Part shown: piece after piece, positions 18,005 to 27,187 of the stretch
Layout of the letters: the number at the start of each line of letters is the position of its first letter
Position numbering within the stretch: position 1 is the first letter of the stretch
Assembly: GCF_030954495.1 (NCBI RefSeq)
Contig: NZ_JAVHUW010000065.1
Span: 124,001-188,000, forward strand
Direction: 5' to 3'
Source: Candidatus Desulfosporosinus nitrosoreducens
GTDB taxonomy: Bacteria > Bacillota > Desulfitobacteriia > Desulfitobacteriales > Desulfitobacteriaceae
Length of the DNA stretch: 64,000 nt
Notes under the pieces: generated by a model
The model's input: the letters and a program-made list of their open reading frames with translations, nothing else
What the model was told of the DNA's origin: nothing
The model's database searches: none
Translations under genes and position numbers: made by a program

Positions 18005-18017
18005 AAGATCGTCCTCC

Positions 18018-18929
18018 TTATTTATCCCTTAAACTTTTGCCTGTCAACAAGAAAAAGATATCTTCTAAGTTCATATGGTAGATTTCCAAATGACTGACCT
18101 GTTGTCGGTTAGCCAGTAAAAAGCTGCTTATTTTCTCCATCGTTTGCATGACGTTGTCACAGACTATCCGGTAGCCGTTGCCCAGCTCTGCAACCTCCCC
18201 GAATAGGTTAAGCTCTTGCGGCTTAATTCCTTCCCCCTCCAGGTAAACGGCAGGCTTGGAATACTTTTTAATGATGCTGTTGACGCTGCCGCCTTCCAGG
18301 ATTTTGCCGTGATCAATGAGCACGATATCTTCACATAAGTTCTGGACTTCTTCCATATAGTGACTGGAATAAATAATGGTCTTGCCGTCCTTCTTCAACT
18401 TGTCAATGATGGTGTAGATGTAATTGCGGGATTGGGGATCAATGCCTACCGTAGGCTCATCCATGATCACGAGTTTAGGGTTATGCATGATCCCGCAGCC
18501 GATATTTAGCCTTCGTTTCATTCCGCCGGAGAAATTTTTTATCAGATCATCCGCCCGATCCCTTAAACCAATATCCTCTAAGGTCTTATTGACCGTGTCC
18601 GCAAGTTTGTTTTTAGGGATTCCATAGACCCCTCCGAAAAACGTGAGATTATCTCTGGCTGAAAGGACATTTTCCAGGACCAGGTCTTGCGGAACATAGC
18701 CGATAGTTTGTTTTACTGCGTAGCGGTTCTTCTCAAGGGGCTTTTCATTAAAGGAGATTTCTCCCTCATATTTTTGCGTGATGCCGGCAATGATTTTCAT
18801 TAAGGTTGACTTGCCGGCACCGTTAGGTCCGATTAAGCCAAAGCAAATCCCATCGTTAATAGTGACGTTTACCTGATCTAAAGCTAATGTGTCCCCATAT
18901 TTTTTTCTGACGTTTTTAAGTTCAATCAT
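18018..18929 (-). CDS. ABC transporter ATP-binding protein
   Basis: 303 residues from the ATG at 18929 (MIELKNVRKKYGD). Longer N-terminal readings add unrelated residues. Walker A GPNGAGKST, signature FSGGMKRR, Walker B LVIMDEPTVGID, followed by a C-terminal extension of about 85 residues, as in drug-exporter ATPases (DrrA-like). Ribosome site is weak (AAAGG, 12 nt). It pairs with the permease at 16877 and lies 95 nt downstream of the ytr-like locus, so joint transcription is possible. Confidence 0.83.
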   Translation of the reverse strand: MIELKNVRKKYGDTLALDQVNVTINDGICFGLIGPNGAGKSTLMKIIAGITQKYEGEISFNEKPLEKNRYAVKQTIGYVPQDLVLENVLSARDNLTFFGGVYGIPKNKLADTVNKTLEDIGLRDRADDLIKNFSGGMKRRLNIGCGIMHNPKLVIMDEPTVGIDPQSRNYIYTIIDKLKKDGKTIIYSSHYMEEVQNLCEDIVLIDHGKILEGGSVNSIIKKYSKPAVYLEGEGIKPQELNLFGEVAELGNGYRIVCDNVMQTMEKISSFLLANRQQVSHLEIYHMNLEDIFFLLTGKSLRDK

Positions 18930-19024
18930 CAGTTGATACAACCTTTCGGGTAAGATTGACGTTTTGGCGAAGCTCCCCGGTATTTTCATCATCTGCCGGT
19001 GCCGCGCAGCGGCATGGGCGGCGG

Positions 19025-19762
19025 CTACTCTGAATAAACTTTCTTGCCGCTTAAAAAGAAAATCAAAGAAACGTAAACTAAACCCAGGAGCAAGTAAGGC
19101 AAAGTATTGACAGAAATCTCTCGCGTACTGGTTGCAACATAATCGCTGGCCTTAATGGTAACGGTAAAAAAAGGCGTGAAAAGGATCTTGCTGATGGCCT
19201 GAGAAAAGAGCAGGGTCGCGATACAGATGACGGCATTCAACGCTCCTCCGGTAGAGGAGTAGATTTGCTGAGCATTGATCTTATAACGGGCTAAAGCGGG
19301 AATGTCTAAGTGAGGTTTAGGGAACAGCGTCAGAGAGAGCAACGTACCTAAAATGACAATAATAAGGATATAACAAGCCAAGAGAAAAATTTGGGTAAAG
19401 CCTGTAATGACTGGGCCGAGGCTGAAAGCGTGAGTGATGTTAAGGAAGAATAAGACCAGGGCATCGGCAATAAGATAATTCACCACGAAAAATGCCACAG
19501 GAGCGAGGATTTTTCCTCCTTGTTTAATCGGCGCCAGACAATACTGAACGTTGGTGTTAAAGATCGTCAAATCCCCTGTGAAGCGGGTGAGCAGCCCCAT
19601 AAAAATGGAGATTTGCAGAACACCCAGATAGAGCATTCTTCCTCCCATACTCCATTTGGGCAGAAGCCAGATCATAAAGGGAACAACCATGATCAGAATA
19701 ATTCCGTAAAATTCTATCAGATCAAAATAATGGTTTTTAATAACTTGCTTCAAGAGCTTCAT
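19025..19762 (-). CDS. Membrane permease of a YtrA-type ABC system
   Basis: 245-residue membrane protein with about six spans, no soluble domain and a basic N-terminus (MKLLKQVIKNHYFD). ATG at 19762 has GGAGGAG upstream. It lies 2 nt after the ATPase gene and completes a GntR-ATPase-permease set. No further family assignment is possible by eye. Such sets in Firmicutes answer cell-wall-active agents, as ytrA does in Bacillus. That role is inferred. Confidence 0.7.
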   Translation of the reverse strand: MKLLKQVIKNHYFDLIEFYGIILIMVVPFMIWLLPKWSMGGRMLYLGVLQISIFMGLLTRFTGDLTIFNTNVQYCLAPIKQGGKILAPVAFFVVNYLIADALVLFFLNITHAFSLGPVITGFTQIFLLACYILIIVILGTLLSLTLFPKPHLDIPALARYKINAQQIYSSTGGALNAVICIATLLFSQAISKILFTPFFTVTIKASDYVATSTREISVNTLPYLLLGLVYVSLIFFLSGKKVYSE

Positions 19763-19764
19763 TC

Positions 19765-20457
19765 TTAAATCTCCTCCTTCACCCATTCTTCGAGGGAGTT
19801 TCCGGATGTCTCACGTATTATATCCGGATTGTCATAAACCATAATTTTTTTCTCCTTGAGAAGCAAAAGACTGTCAAACAGCCGTTCCATTTGCGTGATG
19901 AAATGGGTTGAGATTAGAATAGTGCTGTCTTCGTTGTAGAAGCGGACAATAGCATCCAAAATCTTATCTCTGATGACAGGGTCAACCCCAGTGACCGGCT
20001 CATCCAGGATGTAAAGCTTGGCATTTCTGGAAAGGGCCAGGGCCAGCTGCAGTCTTTCTTTTGTGCCCTTGGAAAGGCTGCCGATTTTTTGCTCTTCCTG
20101 GAGTTCCATCCACTCCAGCAGTTGCCGAAATTTAGTTTCATCGTAATCCGCGTAAAAATCCCGGTAAAACTCTTTAGCATCGCTTATTCTGGCCCATTTA
20201 ACGAAATCTGCGGAGTCAGGCATGAAAGAGACGAGGTTTTTGGTTTCCAGGCCAATTTCCCGGCCCAGAATACGAACATCTCCGCCACTGGGTTTTGTGA
20301 GCCCGGCCAGTATTTTAAATAAGGTTGTCTTGCCGCTGGCATTGCGGCCCAGAACGCCCACGATCTTCCCGCAGTCCAGGGAAAAGGTGACGTCGTCAAA
20401 AATAGTTTTCTTGCCGTATTTTTTAGTCAGATGACTGACTTCCAATAGCTTGTGCAT
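19765..20457 (-). CDS. ABC transporter ATP-binding protein, YtrB-like
   Basis: 230 residues. Walker A GRNASGKTT (about 36), signature LSKGTKER (about 133) rather than LSGGQ, and Walker B LYILDEPVTGVDP. The K-G-T-K signature is common in YtrB/YxlF-like ATPases. Its ATG shares one base with the GntR stop (TAATG), so translation is coupled to the regulator. It forms an exporter with the 19025 permease. Confidence 0.83.
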   Translation of the reverse strand: MHKLLEVSHLTKKYGKKTIFDDVTFSLDCGKIVGVLGRNASGKTTLFKILAGLTKPSGGDVRILGREIGLETKNLVSFMPDSADFVKWARISDAKEFYRDFYADYDETKFRQLLEWMELQEEQKIGSLSKGTKERLQLALALSRNAKLYILDEPVTGVDPVIRDKILDAIVRFYNEDSTILISTHFITQMERLFDSLLLLKEKKIMVYDNPDIIRETSGNSLEEWVKEEI

Positions 20458-20825
20458 TAGTTTTGATCCTCCTGAAGATAGTTCATAATCTCTGCGGCTA
20501 TTTCCGTAGCTTGAAAACCCAGCGCTTGCATTTCCTCCACAAAGGTTTTGATCAGAGAACGGGAGATTGATAGTTTTAAGCCCTGAATCATTCCTTGATC
20601 CTCCGTAACAAACCGCCCGATGCCTCTCTGCGAGTAAACAATTCCTTCGCCTTCAAGTTCCTGGTACATTCTTTGAACAGTGTTGGGGTTTACTTTAAAG
20701 TCAAGAGCCAATTCTCTGACGGCAGGCAATTTGTCTCCTCCTTTAAGTTTTCCTGAAATAATCCAGCGTTTGACTTCATCCATAATTTGAACATAAATTG
20801 AAATGCTATTATTAAATTCTTTCAT
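20457..20825 (-). CDS. GntR-family regulator, YtrA subfamily
   Basis: 122 residues: a winged-helix domain (about 8-75, including the GDKLPAVRELALDFKVNPNTVQRMY helix-turn-helix region) plus a short C-terminal helical dimerisation part. The small effector-less form is typical of YtrA, which represses an adjacent ABC operon. ATG at 20825 (MKEFNN) follows GGTGA with 7-nt spacing, preferred over TTG 20846. First gene of the operon and presumably its repressor; no clear operator palindrome was found upstream. Confidence 0.85.
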   Translation of the reverse strand: MKEFNNSISIYVQIMDEVKRWIISGKLKGGDKLPAVRELALDFKVNPNTVQRMYQELEGEGIVYSQRGIGRFVTEDQGMIQGLKLSISRSLIKTFVEEMQALGFQATEIAAEIMNYLQEDQN

Positions 20826-20917
20826 TTCGGAATCACCAACTCTCAACCAGTGTATGAATTAGATAGTACACTAATACAATGGTATTGTCAAGCTAAGGTA
20901 ATTGCTCAGCGAGTGGT

Positions 20918-21071
20918 AAAATTAAACAAATAAAGTAGACTTGATTAAGGTAGAGTTTTAACTCCATCTTAATCTTAGTCGCACTTATCCAGGAACTTAG
21001 CCGCTCTTAACTCACCGCTTGCCGAAGCGGGAGACTTAGAGCGGATTAGTCAGCGGACAAAATTAAACAAA
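20918..21071 (+). repeat. Dispersed structured repeat, copy A, with flanking direct repeats
   Basis: Element 20931-21058 (128 bp), bounded by perfect 13-bp direct repeats AAAATTAAACAAA at 20918-20930 and 21059-21071. Inside are a hairpin GATTAAG...CTTAATC with AGAGTT/AACTC (20942-20974) and a nested stem: CCGCTCT (21001-21007) with AGAGCGG, enclosing CCGCTT-GCCG-AAGCGG. It differs from copy B at about ten positions, including paired changes that keep the first stem. It lies between the GntR gene and the 21136 permease. Family not recognised. Confidence 0.8.
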
Positions 21072-21100
21072 GCAGTTCAACCCATCTCACGGTAAACTGC
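21072..21100 (-). terminator. Weak terminator of the 21136 permease
   Basis: GCAGTT (21072-21077) and AACTGC (21095-21100). On the minus strand TTTGTTTAATTTTG follows. The stem is short and the loop long, so confidence is low. Confidence 0.4.
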
Positions 21101-21135
21101 CTTTAGTCCGTTATTAAACCACCGCTAAGGGTTGA

Positions 21136-21822
21136 TTATTTTTGTTCATAATTTAGTTCCCGCTTCTTGAAAAAATAGAGAGCTAAGAAATAGAACAACA
21201 CGATATAGCCTAAAGCCAAAAGACAGGAGAAAATCAGATGAATGTCAAACGATGCATAGCTGCCGGCAATCAGTTGACGAATAGGAGGAAATAGATAGCC
21301 GGTACTTGAGAAAGGCTGGACTGTGCCTAAAATCAGGAGCAAAATCCCCCAGAAGAAGGACAGCTTGCTGAAGACCAAAGACGAGCAGCAAAGCATGATA
21401 AGGTTAGCCATTAAGAGAATAAAACCGAGGGGAATGAGGCGTGCCAGGCCGTTGGGGAAGGAGAGCTGTTCTTTGACTGCGGTGCAGAAAAAGCCCGCTA
21501 TGAAGAGCAAAATCACTATGAGCGCATTCAGGCTAAAGGCTGCTAAGATTTTGCCGGACGGATAGCTTGTTCTGCTGATAGCTTTGGTTAAAAGAATATA
21601 AATCCTGGGGTTTGTCTCTAAGGAAGCAATTCGCCAGACCGTTACTGCAGACAAAACGATGGAGAACATACCTAAAGCGGGATAGATATCGTTTTTGCCA
21701 AGCAGCCGGTAAGTATCCCGGAAAAGAAAAAGTAAAATTGCCACCAAAATAATTTCCGCATAAAACCAAGTCCGGCGGAAGTAATCCGTCAAGGTGAAGA
21801 TTGCCAAATTAATGATCTTCAT
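21136..21822 (-). CDS. ABC-2 family permease
   Basis: 228-residue membrane protein with six hydrophobic stretches and the sequence MKIINLAIFTLTDYFRRTWF at the N-terminus, typical of small ABC exporter permeases. It overlaps the upstream ATPase gene by 14 nt. If the ATPase start is really broken (see 22719), this permease may lack a functional partner. The substrate is unknown. Confidence 0.72.
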   Translation of the reverse strand: MKIINLAIFTLTDYFRRTWFYAEIILVAILLFLFRDTYRLLGKNDIYPALGMFSIVLSAVTVWRIASLETNPRIYILLTKAISRTSYPSGKILAAFSLNALIVILLFIAGFFCTAVKEQLSFPNGLARLIPLGFILLMANLIMLCCSSLVFSKLSFFWGILLLILGTVQPFSSTGYLFPPIRQLIAGSYASFDIHLIFSCLLALGYIVLFYFLALYFFKKRELNYEQK

Positions 21823-22719
21823 ACTGACCTCCCGTGGCGCGCAGAAAATAGTCTTCGAGTGATTTCTGGACGGGGCCTAGTTCAGCAATGGTAGCCCCTC
21901 CGTCAAGCAAGGACCTCAATAAGGATTCTTTTTGTCCTCCGGTCTCTTCCTTAAACAGATAGTCATCAGCTGACAACTTGCTCAGATTAAAGATTTCCCG
22001 GAGCTTTGCGAACATCTCTTCGCTGATGCCCGAAGCTTTGATTTTGTAGTCGTTGCTTGAGAACAGCTCTTTTTGGAGGCTGCCTTGGGCTATGATGGAA
22101 GAGTTATGAATAATCGAGAAGTGACTGCACACTCTTTCTACTTCATTGAGGAGGTGCGAACAAAGAAGAATGCTTTTATGTTGCCGCTGCATTTCAATAA
22201 TGATATCTCTTAAATCCTTCTGCCCGGCTGGGTCAAGACCTGTTAAGGGTTCGTCCAGGATAAGCAGCGCCGGGTCAAGTAAAATGGCCTGGGCCACTCC
22301 AAGCCGTTGGAGCATGCCTTTAGAATAGCGGCTCATCCGGCGGGAGGCATCCCGGGTCATTCCCACTAAGTCCAGAACCTCAGATACCCTGTTCTCGACA
22401 GCGCTTAAGCCCGACATCTTACCTAATAAGGTTAAATACTCTTGGCCGCTGAACACTAAATGATAACTGGCCTGTTCAGGTAAATAGCCGACCGAACCGT
22501 GATTAGCCGCGGCCTTGCGGCCGAATAGTTTGACCTCCCCCTCTGTGGGCCGCAGAAAACCCAGAATTATTTTAATCAGGGTCGTTTTGCCTGCGCCGTT
22601 TCTGCCCACGAGACCTAAGGTTTGATTTTGCTTGAGGGAAAGATTGATATTGGTGAGGACTTTTTTAGTTTGATACCTCTTAGTGAGGTTAGAAACTTCA
22701 ATGATGGACTCGACTCCAT
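21809..22719 (-). CDS. ABC ATP-binding protein with a 5-bp tandem duplication at its start
   Basis: The reading frame with Walker A GRNGAGKTT, signature YSKGMLQR and Walker B LLILDEPLTGLDP is open from about 22730 downward but has no ATG, GTG or TTG until GTG 22609, inside Walker A. An ATG at 22719-22717 with AAGGAG 6 nt upstream is in another frame. The bases right after it are GAGTC twice (22716-22707). Removing one copy gives ATG GAG TCC ATC ATT GAA, in frame with the normal ABC N-terminus (MESIIEVSNLTKRYQ). The gene is therefore probably frameshifted, phase-variable or mis-sequenced. It is followed by its permease. Confidence 0.75.
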
Positions 22720-22943
22720 GCCGTTCTCCTTAGTGTGCTCGGGTATTATTTATTTAGACTGATATACTGCAACCTATGATATAATTTTCCGCAAGCCTGC
22801 CCATTTTATGATTGCCCCTGAGAATTTTGGCCGGAAAATAACTATTAATAATTTGTTAATAAATCGTTTAGAGAAAATCAAGACCGGGTTGTTAGAATAA
22901 AACAAGGGAAGCTTCCGCTAATAAGAGATGAGGAGTTGGATTG

Positions 22944-24185
22944 ATGAAATTAACGAAAAAAACGGCCATGCTTTTAAGCTTTACCTTGGGTACATTGCTG
23001 CTGGCGACTACCGTTCTGGCTGATATCACGACTAAAAGCGGCTATGACCAACTGAAAGACGCTCTTAAAGTTACCGCCGAGAAGAGCAGCGAAACCTTTA
23101 ATAGTTTCACAATGGATGTGTCGTTTGACTTAAAGGATAATGGCAAAACGTTGATGACCACCAATGAAATTACAAAGTACGACAAAAGCAAAGGCGCCAT
23201 GGAGCGAATTTCCTCGGATCTGAATTTGAACGGGGATAAGAGCGGCTCCCTAATTTACTCCGATACGACAACTATGATTCGCTTGTCTGATAGTGATCCA
23301 ACTTACTATGTTACTGAGTATACCAAGGGACGAAAAGGAGAATTTTTTTCCGATCCCTTTAAGGACAAGAGTGCCGATGATGCTGAAAAAATTGTGGACG
23401 CTCTTGTGGGAAACCTCAAAGACAATGTAGTGGTCACGGAAAATTCCGATGGCACCAAAGTGCTTTCCGGCTCACTAAGTGAAGTGCAAATCCCGTCCTT
23501 GATCAATGCTCTTGCTTCGTTCAAATTGAAACAAGACTTTAATAATAACCAACAAGGGAACTTGCCGCATCTGACAAAAGATGTTTTTGTCAAGAGCATA
23601 GAGGGTACGGCTCAGATAAATAAAGACGGCGTGATGGAGAGCATCTTAGGTTCCGCGGTACTCTCCGGAAAGGATGAGAACGGAACGGCTCACGATTTGA
23701 CGCTGGAGGTTCTGGGCAAGCTGACAGATATTAATTCTACCGGCGTAACGAAACCGGATCTTAGCGGTAAAAAAGTAGAAAAAGATGTTGTGGCTTATGA
23801 AAACTCCGGGCCGGAAATTCTGCATCCGGAAAAATTCAGCGGCAAGTTTAAAAATGATATTTTAATTGAACAAGACGATAAATTCGTCAAGGCCGGAGAG
23901 AGAATCCTGGAAATTACCCAAATAAACAATGAGTCGGCTGCCGGACACTATTACGAGGTCTATAAACCGGGCTTTGAAGAATACGCCGCCTCAAAACAAG
24001 ACTTTAGCTTTACCGCCCAAAAGTCTGGTGGAAAGAATTCGCCCGCTTCGGATTACGATTACACGACGGATTCCGGGAAGAAGGGGAACTTTTTCCTGGA
24101 TGAACACGCGGGAAAAATATTTTTTAACCCAGCGGCTAAGGGCGGTTTGCTATACGATTCAACCTTCAGCCCGGATCTCGATTAG
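22944..24185 (+). CDS. Secreted protein of unknown function
   Basis: 413 residues from ATG 22944 (AGGAG 8 nt upstream; TTG 22941 is possible). Signal peptide: MKLTKKTAML, hydrophobic core, cleavage near VLA-DIT. There is no lipobox cysteine and no C-terminal anchor. The mature part is hydrophilic, beta-rich and rich in D, K, S and T, with repeated SGSLIYSDTT-like and VEKDVV-like strands. I do not recognise a domain. It lies ahead of an ABC exporter and two-component system, with a weak terminator between, suggesting a role in envelope sensing; that is inference. Confidence 0.65.
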   Translation: MKLTKKTAMLLSFTLGTLLLATTVLADITTKSGYDQLKDALKVTAEKSSETFNSFTMDVSFDLKDNGKTLMTTNEITKYDKSKGAMERISSDLNLNGDKSGSLIYSDTTTMIRLSDSDPTYYVTEYTKGRKGEFFSDPFKDKSADDAEKIVDALVGNLKDNVVVTENSDGTKVLSGSLSEVQIPSLINALASFKLKQDFNNNQQGNLPHLTKDVFVKSIEGTAQINKDGVMESILGSAVLSGKDENGTAHDLTLEVLGKLTDINSTGVTKPDLSGKKVEKDVVAYENSGPEILHPEKFSGKFKNDILIEQDDKFVKAGERILEITQINNESAAGHYYEVYKPGFEEYAASKQDFSFTAQKSGGKNSPASDYDYTTDSGKKGNFFLDEHAGKIFFNPAAKGGLLYDSTFSPDLD

Positions 24186-24219
24186 ACATTCAGGAAAGTA
24201 ATGAACAGAGCTGAGAAAG

Positions 24220-24245
24220 ACTGCCGGGTTAACTCGGCAGTTCTC
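24220..24245 (+). terminator. Intercistronic terminator or attenuator
   Basis: ACTGCCG (24220-24226) and CGGCAGT (24235-24241) with TTCTCTT after. It lies between the secreted-protein gene and the ABC ATPase gene and would lower downstream transcription. Confidence 0.55.
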
Positions 24246-24268
24246 TTAGCTCCTGGGGGAGGCCAGGT

Positions 24269-25009
24269 ATGGAAAAGATCATTGAGATTAAAAATTTGAC
24301 CAAGTTATATGAGAACGGGCGAGGGGTCAAAGATATCAGCTTGGATATTTTTCAAGGGGATATTTTTGGCTTTCTGGGCCCGAACGGAGCCGGGAAAACA
24401 ACGGCCATGAAACTTATGACAGGACTCATTCGGCCGGAGTTTGGGGATGTTAAACTTTTTGGCTATAGTGTTACGGCAGAGTATGAGAAAGCGATGGCTA
24501 AAGTAGGCTGTCTCATTGAAATTGCCGAGGCTTATGCTTATTTGAGTGCTTTTGAGAACTTAAAGCAGTCGGCCCGGTTTTATCCGGATGTGGATGAGCA
24601 ACGGATCGATGAGGTTCTGGAGCTGACAGGCATGCTTAAATATAAGCGCGAAAAACCTAAAAAGTTTTCGCTGGGAATGAAGCAGCGTCTGGGCCTGGCG
24701 GCAGCTATTTTATCCCGTCCCAAGCTGGTTATTTTGGATGAACCTTTGAATGGCCTCGATGTCGAAGGCATGATTGACATGCGCAAGCTGATCCATTATT
24801 TAGCGGAGCAGGAGCAGACCACGTTTTTTATCTCCAGTCATTTAATCCATGACGTAGAGCTAACCTGCAACCGGATTGGGGTCATCTACAACGGGCAAAT
24901 CCTTAATGTCGAAAGCACCCAAACGATTCTGAGAAACTATGCGACACTGGAGAATTACTTTGTAAGCGAGGTGGAGCGAAATGGCCGTGTTTCAGGCAGC
25001 TCTTGTTAA
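24269..25009 (+). CDS. ABC transporter ATP-binding protein
   Basis: 246 residues. Walker A GPNGAGKTT (about 39), signature FSLGMKQRL (about 130), Walker B LVILDEPLNGLD. The FSLGMKQ form is common in lantibiotic/bacitracin immunity ATPases. GGGGAGG precedes the ATG. It overlaps the permease start by 29 nt. It stands with a two-component system 0.7 kb downstream, the usual organisation of peptide-antibiotic detoxification modules in Firmicutes. The specific substrate is unknown. Confidence 0.83.
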   Translation: MEKIIEIKNLTKLYENGRGVKDISLDIFQGDIFGFLGPNGAGKTTAMKLMTGLIRPEFGDVKLFGYSVTAEYEKAMAKVGCLIEIAEAYAYLSAFENLKQSARFYPDVDEQRIDEVLELTGMLKYKREKPKKFSLGMKQRLGLAAAILSRPKLVILDEPLNGLDVEGMIDMRKLIHYLAEQEQTTFFISSHLIHDVELTCNRIGVIYNGQILNVESTQTILRNYATLENYFVSEVERNGRVSGSSC

Positions 25010-25733
25010 TGAAATCGAGAAGCTCTATAAAAAGAAAAAGGCCCTGGTAGCTGCTATTCTTTCGCTTGTGGTCATTGTTTTCGGGCAATTGGTGATTGTT
25101 GGGGTGAGAAGCGGCTTTGGCCTGAGAGGAACGGGCAGTATGGAATTTCCCATGCTCGTACTTTCCGTGGTTGTGAACTCGATTTTGCCGCTGTTTACGG
25201 CCTTGGTCACGATTGACAGCTTCTCCGGGGAGTTCTCCCAGAATAGTATGCGCCTTACCTTAACCCGGCCGGTAAGCCGGTTTAAGGTTTTTACCGCCAA
25301 AATTACGGCCATTGTTGTCTTTATTTTAGCGACGTTATTGCTGCTGCTCATTTTTTCCTTGTTAGCCGGCTTTATTTTTAACGCCAACTCGGCGACGCTG
25401 GGTTCCTTGGCCAGGACGGTATTTTCTTACATCGTCAGCTTATTGCCGATGATTGTTTTGGCTTTAGGGATAGCTCTGCTGACCAATCTCTTTAAAAGCG
25501 GAATATCCGTCTTTTTCGTTTCCATTTTGCTGTTTATCGGTTTGAAAGTCCTGGGGGTATTCTTTTCCCAGTATGCCAGTCTTTTTATGACGACTCAGCT
25601 TGATTGGTATAATCTTTTTTTGATAAACTCTTTTCCGCTGGGGAAAATCCTGCGTCAGTTCTTGATTATGCTGGGCTCAGGTATTATGTTATTTACAGCA
25701 GGATTCTACTTATTTGACAAAAAAGAATTATAG
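24981..25733 (+). CDS. ABC-2 type permease
   Basis: 250 residues, six membrane spans, starting MAVFQAALVNEIEKLYKKKK. The segment FSGEFSQNSMRLTLTRPVSRFKVF, in the loop after span 2, resembles the conserved ABC2_membrane_2/NosY-type loop. ATG at 24981 follows GAGGTGGAG inside the ATPase gene. Partner of the preceding ATPase. The kinase gene follows 10 nt later, so all are one operon. Confidence 0.8.
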   Translation: MAVFQAALVNEIEKLYKKKKALVAAILSLVVIVFGQLVIVGVRSGFGLRGTGSMEFPMLVLSVVVNSILPLFTALVTIDSFSGEFSQNSMRLTLTRPVSRFKVFTAKITAIVVFILATLLLLLIFSLLAGFIFNANSATLGSLARTVFSYIVSLLPMIVLALGIALLTNLFKSGISVFFVSILLFIGLKVLGVFFSQYASLFMTTQLDWYNLFLINSFPLGKILRQFLIMLGSGIMLFTAGFYLFDKKEL

Positions 25734-25743
25734 GGTGACCTTT

Positions 25744-27171
25744 ATGAACCTTAAAAAACGTCTGATCTTAGCCAACGCTGCAACAGTTGTCATTCCCATC
25801 CTGATCACTGTTTTTATTGCTGCGGCTTTTCTTTTTATTTCCGGCAGGCTCTTAGGAAATGATGTTTCCTTGGAAAACTACCAAAGGCTGTCCCAGATTA
25901 AGCTTGAACTGCTCAAGACTGAGACGGGCATTTTGCGGCAAACTCCTGAAATTGTGGCGGAAGAGACTTTTCAGAGGCATCTTCAGGAGCAGCTGGCAGC
26001 GATCAATGGCGAGCTGATTATTGTCCAGGATGAAAAAGTTATTTTTCAGTCACTTAACCTGAGCAAAATTGATCTGGCCAAATGCCTGGCCGCCGGGAAT
26101 CTCTCAAGAGCTGCGGAACCTGTTGTTGTCGGGGATGTTTCTTATAGTGTTCAAACAATTCCCCTTAATTTTAAGGATGGGACTCAAGGGAGTGTTCTGA
26201 TGCTCGCCCCCCTCGATCAAGCGGCAGTGACGCTGACCAGATTTCTGATCGTCATTGGCGTAACCTTCGTCCTGGCCTTTATGCTGACAAACTTTCTGGT
26301 CTCCTACCAGTTTTCCCGCAGTATTCTGAAACCTCTTCATAATCTGCAAAGTGCGGCGGCGGAAATTAGCCGGGGAAACCTCGATCAAACCATTATTGAA
26401 GAAGGGGACCAGGAGATCCGGGCATTATGTCGGGATCTTGAGCTTATGCGCATCAAGCTGAAAGATTCGGTTCATACTCAGCTTAAGTATGAAGATAACC
26501 GCAAAATGCTTATTTCCAGTATTTCTCATGATTTAAAAACCCCTGTGACCTCCATCAAAGGCTATGTTGAGGGGATTTTAGACGGAATTGCCAATACTCC
26601 CGCTAAAACGGAACGCTATTTAAAAACTATTGCCCTGAAAGCCCATCAAGTGGATCAAATGATTGATGATTTGCTTCTTTATGCTAAACTTGATTTAAAC
26701 CAGCTTCCTTTTGATTTTGCCAGGACAGATATCGAGGAGTATCTGAAGCTCTGCCTGCTGGAGAGTGAGGCGGAATTAGAACGTCAGGGGATCAAGGTTT
26801 CTTTGCACAATGAGCTGACTCAGAAGCAGGCTGTTTTTTTAGACCGGGAAAGAATGAAACGAGTGATCATGAATATTCTGGATAATTCCTGCAAATACAT
26901 GAACAAAGAGCAGGGCCAAATTGAGATTCTGCTCAGAGACACCCCAACCAGTGTCATTGTGGAAGTGCGTGACAATGGTTCCGGCATTCCTAAAGGGGAT
27001 CTGCCGCATATTTTTGACCGCTTCTACCGCTCTGACGCGGCCCGCAGCAAAGGGAGCGGTTTGGGCTTAGCTATAGCCAAGCAAATCATCGCAGGCCATC
27101 ATGGCAGAATATGGGCCGTAAGTCAGGGAGAGGAGGGGACCAGTATCATGATTTCTCTGAGTAAATCATGA
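25744..27171 (+). CDS. Sensor histidine kinase
   Basis: 475 residues from ATG 25744 (MNLKKRLILAN). Two spans (about 10-33 and 168-190) enclose an extracellular sensor of about 135 residues. A HAMP domain, H-box SISHDLKTPVTSIKGY (His about 265), N-box DNSCKYM, and G boxes DNGSGIPKG and GSGLGLAIAK follow. The substantial sensor domain distinguishes it from BceS-type intramembrane kinases. It phosphorylates the regulator encoded 17 nt downstream. The likely output is control of the preceding ABC genes. Confidence 0.88.
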   Translation: MNLKKRLILANAATVVIPILITVFIAAAFLFISGRLLGNDVSLENYQRLSQIKLELLKTETGILRQTPEIVAEETFQRHLQEQLAAINGELIIVQDEKVIFQSLNLSKIDLAKCLAAGNLSRAAEPVVVGDVSYSVQTIPLNFKDGTQGSVLMLAPLDQAAVTLTRFLIVIGVTFVLAFMLTNFLVSYQFSRSILKPLHNLQSAAAEISRGNLDQTIIEEGDQEIRALCRDLELMRIKLKDSVHTQLKYEDNRKMLISSISHDLKTPVTSIKGYVEGILDGIANTPAKTERYLKTIALKAHQVDQMIDDLLLYAKLDLNQLPFDFARTDIEEYLKLCLLESEAELERQGIKVSLHNELTQKQAVFLDRERMKRVIMNILDNSCKYMNKEQGQIEILLRDTPTSVIVEVRDNGSGIPKGDLPHIFDRFYRSDAARSKGSGLGLAIAKQIIAGHHGRIWAVSQGEEGTSIMISLSKS

Positions 27172-27187
27172 TAGGGGGCGGCGTTAG

